The notes under the pieces are model-generated. The model was not told the origin of the DNA. It saw nothing but the letters and a program-made list of their open reading frames with translations, and searched no databases. A program made the translations under genes and the position numbers. This document shows, in pieces, positions 1 through 10,849 of a stretch of DNA of 64,000 bases. Source of the stretch: Megamerina dolium (taxonomy: Eukaryota; Arthropoda; Insecta; Diptera; Megamerinidae); the NCBI GenBank assembly GCA_963854835.1, contig OY978525.1:73667628-73731627 (forward strand). The letters are read 5' to 3'. Numbering within the stretch: position 1 is the stretch's first letter; every line of letters begins with the position of its first letter.

Positions 1-43
1 CGTCTTTCGTCGATCTCACTCGAATTGGTACTCATATACAGAT

Positions 44-391
44 CTACGCTTGCGTATTTGTAGGTGCTTTTGCTTCTTTTCTTGAGAAAGAAAAGTACTC
101 ATCAAATTTCTGATGTTCTATTTTGTTTTTCATATACAAAACAAATTCATGCGTAACAAGGCGGGTCGAATTTGTATAAATAGATTTCCTATACGATTTG
201 TAAGGTATTTCCCCATACAAATACAATGCATTATTGATAGTCATTTGGACTGGTTTTGAAACCTGATCCAGACTTCGGATTACTCTAAAATCATTATCAA
301 TAATTGGATTAATTTTGAGGTCAATAAGTAATTTTTTGATAAATCGTTTGAGCAAGAGAAAGAGATCAAGTATGAAAAGTAAACTGCTCAA
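44..391 (-). CDS. uncharacterised 115-aa ORF
   Basis: An open frame of 115 codons on the minus strand. I do not recognise the product. The N-terminus is leucine/phenylalanine-rich and followed by lysines, the middle is rich in isoleucine and asparagine, and the C-terminus is basic. It lies directly downstream, in the same orientation, of the decayed hAT-like sequence at 540-1406, so it may be a derived C-terminal part of that element or a chance ORF. No catalytic or binding motif can be seen, and the left edge is close to the window edge. Low confidence. Confidence 0.2.
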   Translation of the reverse strand: MSSLLFILDLFLLLKRFIKKLLIDLKINPIIDNDFRVIRSLDQVSKPVQMTINNALYLYGEIPYKSYRKSIYTNSTRLVTHEFVLYMKNKIEHQKFDEYFSFSRKEAKAPTNTQA

Positions 392-539
392 TCTTATTTT
401 ACAGTCAAGAATTAGTTTACATTATTTTCCGTGATCGTTACGGATATATTTTTAAGGAATATCATTTTATGTGGGATATCTTCTAAATATACGGACAATT
501 TTTTTTACTTGTTAAATTGCCTCTTAAATATTACAATTG

Positions 540-1406
540 TCGGTAAATTCGGAAAACCTCATATGTTGGCATACTGCAATTCCATCATAAAAGTCAATCT
601 CCTAATTACTGTCTGTTTCGAACACACGTTGATGCATCCGATATTGAATTGTGTGTGTAAAACAAAGCTGATGCGTTGGTGGAATATTTTTCTAAGTTTA
701 ACCATGGCACTTGCACCATCGGTCATCATAGCAACAATGTTCGTTGACAATATTGAAAAACTTGTTTTTTCCACGAACAATGATGTTGCGGTATCTCTTA
801 TTAACCGAACAGAACTTTTGACCCATATCTTTCAAAGCCGTAATTTCTTCTACAACATTTTGGCGACATTTAAAAAAGAATTCTATCATTTGTTGTTTGA
901 TGGTTTCAGCGGATTTCGGTACGTTAAAACCACGTGCTTTAAGTGTCCTACGTAACTCTTCTTCGAAAATGGGAATCCATCTAGTGCTGTTAATCGCAAT
1001 AAAGGTATCCTTATACTTAAAAGTGAATGTGGGATATTTTGGTTGTGAAGCTCCTTCTGCTTTTTTTATTTTCCGCTGTAATTTAGTGTTTTGTATCTAC
1101 CAAAAAATTTTGCAGTAGGCTCACCATTCTCAGCAATCAAAAAATTAAACCACACAGATTCTTTGTCGCCACATTTGTTCTTATTCTGAAATTCACTTCC
1201 AAGTGCAAATCCGAATACGAATTTTAATGTTCTGTATTACTAGTTTTTCATGTCAAATGCACTTAAATTCATTTGTCTCTTTTCAATTTCACTCAGATTC
1301 TAGAACCTGCCTTTTTATGTAAATAAATCAGGAAAAATCTCGGGATCCAGGAGCTGGAATCCCAGTATTTCGGGACATAGAAAAATATCGGGGATCCCAG
1401 GATTGA
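540..1406 (-). mobile_element. decayed hAT-like DNA transposon
   Basis: Read on the minus strand, 1103-1188 encodes a BED-finger-like stretch (CGDKESVWFNFLIAENGEPT), and 559-780 encodes MTDGASAMVKL followed by a degraded FVLHTQFNIGC segment. This resembles the MTDGASVM...CYAHGIQLAV block around a catalytic Asp in hAT transposases. Stops and frameshifts separate the pieces, and the frames at 698-889 and 559-780 overlap. The upstream end (1310-1406) has repeated GGGATCCC-type motifs (AATCCTGGGATCCCC near 1406), as seen at the ends of some hAT elements. The family call rests on these short motifs. No 8-bp target duplication could be verified. Non-functional. Confidence 0.5.
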
Positions 1407-1959
1407 ATGCACTAGTACCTATGTTTAAACCCGACGATGAAGATTCAATCAACATTGAACTTATATAGAATAATTAGAAATTCTATTTATACAAAAATAT
1501 GCGAAAGGCCCTAGCTGCTGTGGGAAATACAAGAACTGATGATGATGATGCGAAATTCAGCACATGTAATATTTGTAATATAATCTTATCAAAATGTGCT
1601 CAAGTTAATTTCAATAGGAAATCATCTTACATTTACCTACTGCAAACAATCAACCGTCATTTGCCATCAACTCTATCATTTGTTCTCTTCTAATTGCTCT
1701 CATTTTTTCCTTTTTATGTATTACCATTGTCCAATTACTGAAGATTACGTAATAAGTGCAGAAGAAAAAAATGTTGTGCAACCGTGTCACTTTTTAGCTC
1801 CATAATTGTTTGGTACGTACTAGGTTGCCTTTGATATATTTTTCTAAAAAGTATGATCTAGTACGATTTCGTCAAAATTTATATTTTCATTGAAAAGTTT
1901 GATATGTTTTAGCATAAACATACTAAGAACGTTTTGATGTACAAGTGTTATTTGTGTTG
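1407..1959. other. no recognised feature
   Basis: AT-rich sequence with two short overlapping ORFs (64 and 69 codons) that show no family signature. I see no repeat, RNA gene or transposon end here. Confidence 0.4.
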
Positions 1960-2455
1960 TTTACAGTGAAAAATTACAGTTACAGTTTGAAAAATTCAGC
2001 TCGGTAAAAAAATGGATTTAACTCGTGAACATTTTCGAGCTATGATTTTTTACGATTTTCGAAATGAATTATCTTAACAACAGTGCTTGATCGTCTTCAT
2101 GCTGTATTTGGCGATGAAGCACCAACTCTTCAGATAATTTATAACTGGTTTAACGAATTCAAGCGTGGTCGCCGTTCGTTCCAGGTCAAATTTTGTAAAA
2201 GTCGTCCAAAATCGGTCATTGTACCAGAAATCATCGATGTTGTGCGTAAACTGATAATGAAAGATCGTTATGTGACATACCGTGAAATAGAAGCATCCTT
2301 GGACATTAGTTCCACCGCAGTGCATTCCAGATTGGATAAACACTTAGCTGTCAGAAAGATTTTTCTCATTGGATCCCGCATAATTTAACAATCGCTCAAA
2401 AAAATGCTCATGTCGATTGGAACAAAGCAATGATGAGCGCATGCAAAAGTGTATA
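1960..2455 (+). pseudogene. mariner transposase, N-terminal half, broken
   Basis: From the ATG at 2012 the translation is MDLTREHFRAMIFYDF, then an in-frame TAA near 2075 and a frameshift at about 2080. The reading then continues as LDRLHAVFGDEAPTLQIIYNWFNEFKRGRRSF and, further on, VTYREIEASLDISSTAVHS. These are the helix-turn-helix DNA-binding segments of mariner transposases. A second frameshift near 2360 restores HWIPHNLTIAQKNAHVDW, after which homology stops at about 2450. The DDD catalytic domain is absent, so the copy is truncated as well as mutated. The 5' non-coding part (about 1960-2011) is assigned by position only. Confidence 0.8.
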
Positions 2456-2456
2456 A

Positions 2457-2722
2457 ATCTTCATGGAGAATACTTTGAAAAACAATCAAACCATTTTTGA
2501 TTATAACCAAATGCATTTTAATACTTTTTAAAAAAAATATATAAGGCAACCGATGTGCAAAGAAAGAACAAAGAAAGAAATCAAAAAATAAACTTTCATG
2601 GAGAATATTTCGAAAAATAATCAAACCATTGTTGAAGGTAACCAATTGCATTTTCATACTTTTTAAAAAAAAATATAAAAGACAACCGACGTACAAAGAA
2701 AGAACAAAGATAGAAACCAAAA
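2457..2722 (+). repeat. tandem repeat, two 133-bp units
   Basis: Unit 1 (2457-2589) starts near TTCATGGAGAATACTTTGAA. Unit 2 (2590-2722) starts near TTTCATGGAGAATATTTCGA. Both contain the same order of landmarks: AATCAAACCATT, ACCAA(A/T)TGCATTTT, ATACTTTTTAAAAAAAA, GACAACCGA or GGCAACCGA, and CAAAGAAAGAACAAAGA. The units are clearly diverged. The array begins exactly where mariner homology ends. Confidence 0.8.
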
Positions 2723-3369
2723 AAAGTGCTGTGATTGAGTGCGGTAAGTAATGGTATTTATTATTAAAGAAATAATTAAAAAATTTTCAAAATTAACGAA
2801 AAGTGTTTATAGAATATGGTTCTCGTGATAGAAAGTGGTTTGCAATCGTCAAATAGCTAACAATTACCACGATAATGTAAAAGAAAAATGAAATGTAAAC
2901 AAAATTTTAAATGGACTACGTCATCAAACGCCACCAACTTTTTTCTAAAATTCACATACAATTACACCAATCGGTAACTAAATGACCTATAATATTTAGA
3001 CTTTGATATTTTACTACGTAAAAAAAATATGTACGCATGCGAAGTCAAATGATCTATTTTTCATTCATAAATACGCGAGATTGGCAACGCAACAAACATG
3101 AACAACATTGAATGTTTGCAATTTTTGAAGATTTTGCCATTTTGTGCTTACTCTGTAGCCGCCAAAATCAATAGAAAGACACATCAAATCATCAGGTTGT
3201 TCAATTTTCGTTGATTACACGTGCATTGGCATCTACGCATGCATTTTGGATGTTGCTTTTGCTTTCGTTCCTTACATATAGATCATATACAAATATGGGC
3301 AGCCAATTAGCTGGTTTTATTTGCGTATAGCAGAAAGGGATGAATGAAGATATATATGAAAGTATATAT
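2723..3369. other. no recognised feature
   Basis: AT-rich non-coding sequence between the tandem repeat and the Gypsy LTR. No long ORF, RNA gene or transposon end was seen. Confidence 0.4.
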
Positions 3370-3807
3370 TGTTACGTTTTTATTCTGTGAACGTTTAATT
3401 CTATTTGAATTACCTTGTTCGATCACTGGATTCTGTTAATGATAACTGCAACACTTATTTTATACAACTATATACAGCAACTATTTATTTAATAATCCCT
3501 ATTTACAATCAACACTGTTTATAATCAACTATTTACAATAACACTTTAATGTACTAGCAACTTTTGCCTCTGTATAGATGTTTGCGCATTCACGTTCGGA
3601 ATTCGATTCATTGTCAATACTCAACACTGGCTCTATTTATACTCTGTTGGCAACACCCCAGAATCTTCCTTTATCGAGATTCTTCTCTTCCTTTCTCGTT
3701 GGCTTGTTCTGGTTATCGCTTATTTCTTTTTGTTGACATTCGTTTCGATGCTGCCAATAGAGTCAGTCACAATAGTGATGAGTAATCAACTATCGATACT
3801 CGTTACA
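3370..3807 (-). repeat. Gypsy-type LTR (3' LTR), 438 bp
   Basis: On the minus strand this begins TGTAACG and ends CGTAACA, a 7-bp terminal inverted repeat of the TG...CA type. It lies immediately downstream of the polypurine tract and pol gene, where a 3' LTR belongs. The matching 5' LTR is not present in this window, so the element is truncated. The left flank is ATAT; no target duplication can be confirmed. Confidence 0.75.
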
Positions 3808-3820
3808 CTGCCCTCCTCTT
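3808..3820 (-). promoter_or_regulatory. polypurine tract of the Gypsy element
   Basis: On the minus strand this reads AAGAGGAGGGCAG and directly abuts the TGTAACG start of the LTR. It is the expected primer site for plus-strand DNA synthesis during reverse transcription. Confidence 0.7.
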
Positions 3821-3845
3821 AACCTTGTTCGTCCCGAACAAGTTT

Positions 3846-5051
3846 TTATACTTCCCCTCGATATGGCGCAAGTCGCTCCAAGTGCACTACTTTAAACTTT
3901 GCTCTTTTATTCCAGGCACGTTGAATGCGATACACTACGTCATTTATCTTTGCTATAATCTCATATGGTCCTTCCCAATGAGTCTGTAGTTTAGGAGACA
4001 GGCCTTTCTTTCGTTGTGGATTATGAAGCATTACAAGCTCTCCTTCATAGAACCCTTTTGAATTTGCTTTCAAGTCATACCTGGCCTTCATCTTATCGCT
4101 TATCATCTGCGACCGCTCTCTGATGAACCGATGTACTTCATCCAACTGTTCCCGCTTTTCGCTAGTATAATTACCTTCGGCTGATCTCGTTGGTGTTACG
4201 ACTCCAAATTTTAAATCAGCTGGCAGTCTTAACTCGTTTCCAAAAATTGCCATTGCCGGTGTAGTAGCCGTCGTATCATGTTGTGCGCATCGATATGCCA
4301 TGAGGAACATTGGTATATGTACATCCCAGTCTCTTTGGTATTTATCTACGACTTTTCTCAAATATTCCTCCAAGGTACGGTTAAATCGTTCTACCATGCC
4401 ATCAGATTGTGGATGCAAAGGTGTTGTACGAGTTTTGTATATACCCAGCATACGGCATATCTCTTGGAATACAACTGATTCGAAATTTCGACCTTGGTCT
4501 GAGTGTAACTCCATCGGTACACCAAAACGAGTAACCCATTGGTTGACGAATACATCCGCAACTGTACTAGCTTCCTGATTTGGAATGGGGTATACTTCAG
4601 GCCATTTACTGAAGTAATCTATAACCACCAGAACATACTTGTTTCCTGCGTTGCTTATTGGAAATGGCCCAGCTATGTCCATAGCAATTCGCTCAAATGG
4701 AGCACCCACGGTGTATTGGTGCATCTTACCTCGACTTTTCTTAGTGGGACCTTTGGCCATTGCACATTGCTTACACTTCCGAATCCAATCAGCGACATGG
4801 TCATGACATCCAACCCAATAAAATCGTTTCTTGATTTTCTCGACGGTTTTGGTGATTCCCAAATGCCCTCCACTGGAGTCATTGTGATACTCAGCTATCA
4901 CTTCATTTATTCTTGCCTTGGGTACCACTAGCAGATCATAAGTGATTTTTCCATCTTCACTTTCCCATGTTCGGAATAAACATCCGTCTCGTAAGTGCAG
5001 GCTTTGCCACTGCGCCCAGTATTTATAAAATGAATTAATGATACTTACCAT
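3846..5051 (-). CDS. Ty3/Gypsy Pol C-terminal part: integrase
   Basis: A 401-aa open frame with the C-terminal part of a Gypsy polyprotein. The N-terminal zinc-binding H2C2 domain is seen as HNDSSGGHLG ... CKQCAMAKG (about residues 55-100). The integrase core follows, with catalytic Asp in AMDIAGPFP, Asp in LHSDQGRNFE and Glu in DGMVERFNRT. A C-terminal domain has GPYEIIAKINDVVYRI and FKVVHLERLAPY. It inserts retroelement DNA into the host genome. Protease, reverse transcriptase and RNase H are missing: homology stops near 5051, at an ACTTACC-rich junction next to the BEL LTR, so the element is 5'-truncated. The integrase frame itself has no stop, which suggests a relatively young copy. The first Met is probably not a true start. 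Confidence 0.9.
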   Translation of the reverse strand: MVSIINSFYKYWAQWQSLHLRDGCLFRTWESEDGKITYDLLVVPKARINEVIAEYHNDSSGGHLGITKTVEKIKKRFYWVGCHDHVADWIRKCKQCAMAKGPTKKSRGKMHQYTVGAPFERIAMDIAGPFPISNAGNKYVLVVIDYFSKWPEVYPIPNQEASTVADVFVNQWVTRFGVPMELHSDQGRNFESVVFQEICRMLGIYKTRTTPLHPQSDGMVERFNRTLEEYLRKVVDKYQRDWDVHIPMFLMAYRCAQHDTTATTPAMAIFGNELRLPADLKFGVVTPTRSAEGNYTSEKREQLDEVHRFIRERSQMISDKMKARYDLKANSKGFYEGELVMLHNPQRKKGLSPKLQTHWEGPYEIIAKINDVVYRIQRAWNKRAKFKVVHLERLAPYRGEV

Positions 5052-5059
5052 TTTTACTT

Positions 5060-5328
5060 ACCTTACCTTGCATACTTACCATATGGAAACCCAACTCTCC
5101 ACATAAATTCCCCTTTTATGTTTTTGGGTTTTTGGTTCGCGTTATGATCGACCGATGTTATCATGTTTTTCTATTCGGTCCTTTAACATCTATCGAGATC
5201 GTGCCATTCCGCGCATTGCAATAGTTTTAACATATATCGTGGAATCATCTATTTAATTAACCGTTTAAATATTGTGAATTCTACATACATATATCGTGTA
5301 ATAATTTATTTAATAAAGCGTTTATTCA
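5060..5328 (+). repeat. probable 5' LTR of BEL/Pao element 1
   Basis: Its right edge is set by the primer-binding site at 5329. It has a late AATAAA (about 5312) and ends in TTCA. It contains a diverged direct repeat of about 57 bp: ACATATATCGTG + ATTTAATTAACCGTTTA near 5229, and ACATATATCGTG + ATTTAATAAAGCGTTTA near 5286. The left edge is uncertain because the Gypsy fragment abuts it and no second LTR is found downstream of pol for comparison. Confidence 0.45.
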
Positions 5329-5346
5329 TGGTCCTTCGAGCCTGAT
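5329..5346 (+). promoter_or_regulatory. primer-binding site, tRNA-Tyr type
   Basis: TGGTCCTTCGAGCCTGAT. The first 14 bases are complementary to the 3' end of insect tRNA-Tyr as I recall it (...GGCTCGAAGGACCA); the next base is a mismatch. It marks the start of minus-strand synthesis and the LTR boundary. Confidence 0.6.
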
Positions 5347-6089
5347 AAAAAAATATCGGCTCCTATGCAAGGAGAGATTGGTGAAATATGTAAATTGAAA
5401 CAAATGCAAGAATAATAATGAATAAACAAGAGTATATAAATATGCTAAAAGCAAAGTGAATATAATAAATATACATAAGTGAGCAAAACAAATGAAAATA
5501 AGTGCATAAGACATCCACAATAGCGGTCTCGACAAAAAAAAATTAGTAATACATTCTAATAACGATTCAAATAACAAAAGTGTACATACAAGCAAACAAA
5601 TTTACAACATATACTTACCAGAGAAGTGCATTGCTTCAAAAAAAAAAAACAACAAAAATTTACAGTGCAAATTCTTTAAATACATTAAAAAACAAAACAA
5701 AAACAAACCGTGTATATAAAAGAAACAAAAGTAAAAAGTGTACATAAATAAAGTGCAGTGAACATATAAGGTACACCTACATATAACATTAAAAAAAAAA
5801 CAAGACAAACAAATAAATAAGAAATTAAAAAGCGGACTGCATTAGAGTGCGTCGAGAAAATTTTTTTTACTATTAACTATAAAGAAACAAAATACTTAAA
5901 TAACGAAAATTAATAAAAATTTAATACACGGTACCATCTAGAAAAATTAGAGCGGTTGAAAAAAAAAATTTTTTTTTTTGTGTTAATAATATATCTACAA
6001 ACGACAACAATCGTATAGTGGGGCGGCAGCGCATCATCAGCATAAGCACCAGCAGCCGATCAAACAGATAAGGACTTAAGTTTATCAAT
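5347..6089 (+). other. A-rich leader of BEL element 1
   Basis: Non-coding sequence, strongly A-rich on the plus strand, with many (A)n and ACAAA runs. It runs from the primer-binding site to the (TA)n tract and is read as the untranslated leader. The last 80 bases (about 6000-6080) are GC-richer with CAGCAGC-like sequence and may be the start of gag. Confidence 0.5.
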
Positions 6090-6643
<554 letters not shown>

Positions 6644-6645
<2 letters not shown>

Positions 6646-7090
6646 AGAACACAATCTCTGTGAGAACTGCCTGGCCTTTACTCACCATAAACGGGACTGC
6701 AAGAGCAAACACTCCTGTTTTCAATGTCAGCGAAGGCATCACACGATGCTTCACATACCAGCAGACAATATTCCCAGTAGGAACACCAAGGTTTTGGCGC
6801 AAACCTCCACGCTTCAGCCGCACAAAAAGAAAAAGAGCACGCAGCAGACGATAACCCCCTCAAGAAACTCGAGAAACCGGAGATCTCAGGACCGATCATC
6901 CGAAGATGAGCAACCCTGCTCATCATGCTGCAAGTCTTCTTCAAAGGTGCAAGCATTGTTCACCTCAAATGAAGAAAGAGCATCTTGGAGAACTTCACAA
7001 GGTTCGAGCACTCATCGACCAAGGTTCTCAACGAACATTCATCTCTACCAAGGTACAAAATCGGCTGCGGCTTCCTTCGCAAGCAACTGA
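6644..7090 (+). pseudogene. BEL element 1 gag, zinc-knuckle end
   Basis: The frame from 6644 encodes two Cys-His knuckles: LCENCLAFTHHKRDCKSK (C-x2-C-x4-H-x4-C) and CFQCQRRHHTMLH, the HHTxLH ending typical of BEL/Pao Gag. These bind the RNA genome. Upstream gag is missing, replaced by (TA)n. The frame overlaps the protease frame at 6906-7090, so a frameshift lies near 6900-6960. An intact element would be a single polyprotein here. Confidence 0.8.
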
Positions 7091-7682
7091 CGTCGAAATT
7101 TCTGGAATGGGTGGTAAAACCATCCAAAACTCTAACCAGACTTGTACCGTTACGTTAGTCGCCCCAAAGGCTAATAAAAAGTTACAGACACGGGCAATTG
7201 TACTCTCACAATTGACCAAATTTCTACCCACATTTAAAATTTCTAAGCTCGATTGGCAGCAATTCGAAATGTTAGATTTGGCTGACCCGAATTGCTTCGT
7301 GCAGGCGCAAATTGACATGGTCATAGGAAGTGATTTGATTCCTCAAATCCTCCTAACCGGAATCCGCCATAATATCTGTGGAAGCCTTCTCGCACAGAAT
7401 ACGATATTTGGCTGGATAATTAGTGGCCCTATCTCTCAAAAAGTGTCAACATTCTCGACACAGGTAGAGGAAGTTTCCAATGAACTTCTTAGTTCTCAAC
7501 TAAGGAAGTTTTGGGAACAGGAAGAAGTCAATCAGCCAGCTCAAGTATCGGAAGAAGATATAGCCTGTGAAGACTACTATCAGAGGACCACATCTCGTAG
7601 GTCAGATGGAAGATATGTGGTCAGGCTTCCATTTAAATCCAGTTTTCCCGCTCTTACGGCTCTTGGTCACTCCGAACCATAG
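6906..7682 (+). pseudogene. BEL element 1 aspartic protease region
   Basis: A 258-codon frame. After about 30 codons of out-of-frame gag, VRALIDQGSQRTFIS (catalytic Asp at residue 38) marks the retropepsin-like protease (A17 type) of BEL/Pao. It is followed by MVIGSDLIPQ and FGWIISGPIS, which are conserved in the protease-RT linker of these elements. The protease matures the Gag-Pol polyprotein. The frame stops at 7682 shortly before the RT region, through a frameshift. Confidence 0.8.
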
Positions 7683-7702
7683 CCTATAATCAATTTCGCA
7701 GT

Positions 7703-8577
7703 ATGGAGAAAAATTTTTCAAAGAAAGGCGATTTCAAAGCCATTTACGATGAGGTTCTCGAAGAATACCTTACGCTGGATCATATGGAACCCACAGGCTC
7801 GCATGAAATCATCTCTGATGGCAAGTATTTCTCCTTTTACCTGCCACATCATGCAGTGGTGAGGCCAGAAAAGAAAACCACCAAAGTGCGTGTTGTTTTT
7901 AATGCCTCAAGAAGCAGCGGCTCAGGCCATTCTCTTAACGACGTATTACATATTGGTCCCACATTACAACCAGATCTCATGGTTCTCATCCTGAGGTGGC
8001 GACTATATTAATTCGTTTTCAATGGTGATGTACAAAAGATGTACCGACAAATTCTTGTCCACCATGACGACCAGGATTTCCAACGAATTCTCTTTCGCAG
8101 GTCACCAAATTCTCCAATTCAAGACTTCCGGTTGAAGACAGTCACATTTGGTGTAAATTGCGCTCCATATTTAGCCATTAGAACACTGCAACAATTGGCT
8201 AAGGATTCCAAGAAGAATTTCCCTCCACCTATGTGGATGACGTATTATCTGGTTCACATACAATTCCAGATGCAGTAGAATCGTTATCTCAAGTGATACA
8301 AGTTCTCAACTCCGCAGGATTTCCATTACGAAAGATTACTGCAAATCATCCTAAAATTTTAGAAAATATACCAAAATCAGAACTTCTCGATTCTGATTTT
8401 CTAAAATTTGAAAGTGCCAGTGCCACAAAAACCCTTGGAATGCGATGGAATTCATTGACTGACACATTCTCGTACTCAGTATCGCCCATCGAAACAACAT
8501 CCGCTGCTACCAAGCGTCAAATTTTATCTGCCGTTGCGAAACTTTTTGACCCTTGACTTTTTGATGGCTCTCGCCCA
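7703..8577 (+). pseudogene. BEL element 1 reverse transcriptase, broken
   Basis: RT motifs occur in order across three frames: YFSFYLPHHAVV and KVRVVFNASRSSGSG (about 7830-7920), SLNDVLHIGPTLQPDL, the first catalytic Asp in FNGDVQKMYRQI (about 8020-8055), FGVNCAPYLAIRTL, the YVDD box at 8230-8241, and TLGMRWN ... FDP at 8556. There is a stop after LILRWRLY near 8010, a frameshift near 8220 and another near 8556. It would copy element RNA into DNA, but cannot be made as one protein. Confidence 0.85.
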
Positions 8578-8579
8578 TC

Positions 8580-9833
8580 ATGACTCAAGCCAAGCTGCTT
8601 CTCCAAGAGCTCTGGTTAGAAGGCACCGACTGGGATGAATGCGTGAAACCCAGATCGCTCATCAAATGGAATGTATTTTTGGAGAACATTTCGTCCATTG
8701 GTCTCATCGAAATCCCTCGATGGGTACAATTTTCTCCCAAGAAGCGAATCCAGCTTCATGGATTTTGTGACGCTTCAGAGAAAGCGTATTGTGCAGCCCT
8801 GTACATACGATCAATGGACATGAATAATCAAATATCCTGTCATTTACTGGTGGCTAAAGGAAAAGTTGCACCTCTGCAGACGGTCAGCTTACCATGTTTG
8901 GAATTGTGTGGCGCCGTTTTACTTTCGCACCTAGCCAAGTCCGTTAAAGAAACTTTAGATGTCGAATTCTCAGACATATTTTTCTGGTCCGATTCTCAAA
9001 TCGTTCTCGCATGGCTGGAAAAACCACCTCACACATGGAAAACGTACGTCGCTAATCGTACAGCCCAGATACTCCAAAACGTTGGAAATGCTATCTGGCG
9101 CCATGTCATCAGCAGCGAAAATCCAGCTGATTTGGGTACACGCGGATGCAAGCCCCAAGATCTTGTGTCCAATACTCTTTGGTGGAATGGCCCTGCATGG
9201 CTTCATCACCCCGAACAAGCCTGGCCAAAACCAACACTTTCCAGTCCTTTGCCCACCGAGCAAAGGAAAGTAGAGGTTCTTCTCACGTTAGATGACCATA
9301 CCGACATTCTCGATCGGTTCTCATCATTTTCAAGGGCACTACGTGTGATTTCTTACGTTTTCCGTTTTGTCCATAACGGACTCTCTAAATTGCGAAAATC
9401 TTCTCCAATTTCGAATTCCTCACTCTCGCAGGACGAAATTCGTTTCGCAAAAAGTCGGCTAATTTCGTTAGCCCAATGGCAATATTTTCCCAAAGAGCTG
9501 AAGGCTCTTCTCAGCTCAACCGCAGTCAGCAATAAAAGCTCTTTGCTGACTTTAAATCCTTTTCTCGACAAGGAAAATCTCATGAGAGTAAATGGTCGAT
9601 TAGCTCATTCTGGTCTTAGTTATAGTGAGCGCCACCCAATAATTCTTCCTGAAAAATCCCGATTTTGCGTTTTGTACCTCGAGTTTCTCCATACTCTGCT
9701 CCTACACCCAGAACAAAGGCTCATGTTCCGAATGGCTCGTCAAGAATTCTATATTCCTTGTCTTAAGCCCCAAATAAGGAAATGCATATTTCTATGCAAA
9801 GTTTGTACCATCCACAAACAAAAGGTTCGATAA
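8580..9833 (+). CDS. BEL element 1 RNase H and integrase zinc region
   Basis: A 417-codon open frame. It opens in the RT connection region (AKLLLQELW). RNase H-like residues are Asp64 (HGFCDASEKAY), Glu108 (LPCLELCGAVL) and Asp138 (FFWSDSQIVLAWL), followed by SSENPADLGTRG and WWNGPAWL, which is typical of BEL/Pao. The C-terminus carries the integrase H2C2 zinc site (HTLLLHPEQ ... CIFLCKVC). A TAA at 9831-9833 separates it from the integrase core in the next segment. It is part of Pol, not an independent gene. Confidence 0.85.
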   Translation: MTQAKLLLQELWLEGTDWDECVKPRSLIKWNVFLENISSIGLIEIPRWVQFSPKKRIQLHGFCDASEKAYCAALYIRSMDMNNQISCHLLVAKGKVAPLQTVSLPCLELCGAVLLSHLAKSVKETLDVEFSDIFFWSDSQIVLAWLEKPPHTWKTYVANRTAQILQNVGNAIWRHVISSENPADLGTRGCKPQDLVSNTLWWNGPAWLHHPEQAWPKPTLSSPLPTEQRKVEVLLTLDDHTDILDRFSSFSRALRVISYVFRFVHNGLSKLRKSSPISNSSLSQDEIRFAKSRLISLAQWQYFPKELKALLSSTAVSNKSSLLTLNPFLDKENLMRVNGRLAHSGLSYSERHPIILPEKSRFCVLYLEFLHTLLLHPEQRLMFRMARQEFYIPCLKPQIRKCIFLCKVCTIHKQKVR

Positions 9834-9839
9834 CAGATT

Positions 9840-10787
9840 ATGGCAGCTCTGCCGCCTGAACGGTGTACCTTGTCGGTACCTTTCGCGACCACAGGTGTTG
9901 ATTTTGCAGGCCCATTCCAAATTAAAGCATCTACGCTTCGAACTGCTGCCTTTCTCAAAGGGTATGTGGCTGTATTTGTATGCTTTTCCACAAAGGCCAT
10001 TCATTTGGAATTGTGCTCTGATCTCTCTACAGAGGCATTCCGCGCCGCATTTGCCAGATTCGTTGGCAGAAGAGGCCTTCCCCGCAAAATTATGTCGGAT
10101 AATGGTACAACTATCGTTGGAGCTCAAAGAGCCATTAGTAAAGAATTCCTCAAATTCTCTAAGGAGGTGTCCAAAGATATTCTGGCCCAATACTCTCCGC
10201 AAGGTATTGACTGGGTTTTTATTCCTCCCAGTGCGCCTCACATGGGCGGTCTCTGGGAGTCGGCAGTCAAAAGCTTTAAGGTTCATCTCAAAAAGACTGT
10301 CGGCAATCACAAATTCCGCTTCGAAGAGTTCTCAACTCTGCTCTGTAGAATCGAAGCCGTGCTCAACTCTAGGCCATTGTCTCCCCTCTCTCAAGACCCC
10401 AACGAACTGATAGCGCTAACTCCAGGTGACTTCCTGCGAGGTGCTCCACTAACGGCCTTGCCCGAACCCAACTCGGAAGATATATCCCTAATAAACCGAT
10501 GGGAAAAACTCAAGGCGCTTCACCACCAGTTTAGCCGCAGATGGAAAACTGAGTACCTACAAGATCTGCACAAACGATACAAATGGCAACACCCTCAAAA
10601 GGAGCTGGAAGTAGGTCAACTGGTTTTCATCAAGGATGAGCTGCTGCCCCCCAACGAATGGAGTCTCGGACGCGTCACTCATTTGTATCGAGGATCTGAC
10701 GGCCACATCCGTGTCGCAGATATTCGGACCTAATCGACCGTTCTCAAGCGGCCCATAGTAAAATTATGTATTTTGCCGCTCGCGTAA
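9840..10787 (+). pseudogene. BEL element 1 integrase core and C-terminus
   Basis: A 297-codon frame with the DDE triad: Asp21 (TTGVDFAGPF), Asp87 (IMSDNGTTIVG) and Glu140 (PHMGGLWESAVKS). Next come LNSRPLSPLS and LTPGDFLRGAPL, then the C-terminal domain GQLVFIKDELLPPNEWSLGRV. The frame stops at 10731-10733, but the same frame continues with KRPIVKLCILPLA to a TAA at 10785-10787. That tail is the usual BEL ending, so the first stop is a nonsense mutation. No 3' LTR was recognised beyond it. Confidence 0.85.
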
Positions 10788-10849
10788 AATCGTAATATCC
10801 AAAAAAAATCTCTTTTTTTCGCTATCAGTCTTTGGCTCAAGCCCTTAAG

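Noticed and set aside
431..955. 174-codon plus-strand ORF as a gene
   Set aside because: It lies antisense to the hAT-like coding remains (MTDGASAM on the minus strand) and its translation shows no domain; regarded as a shadow ORF.
4278..4931. Plus-strand ORFs opposite the Gypsy integrase
   Set aside because: Antisense to a clear integrase frame; no independent motif.
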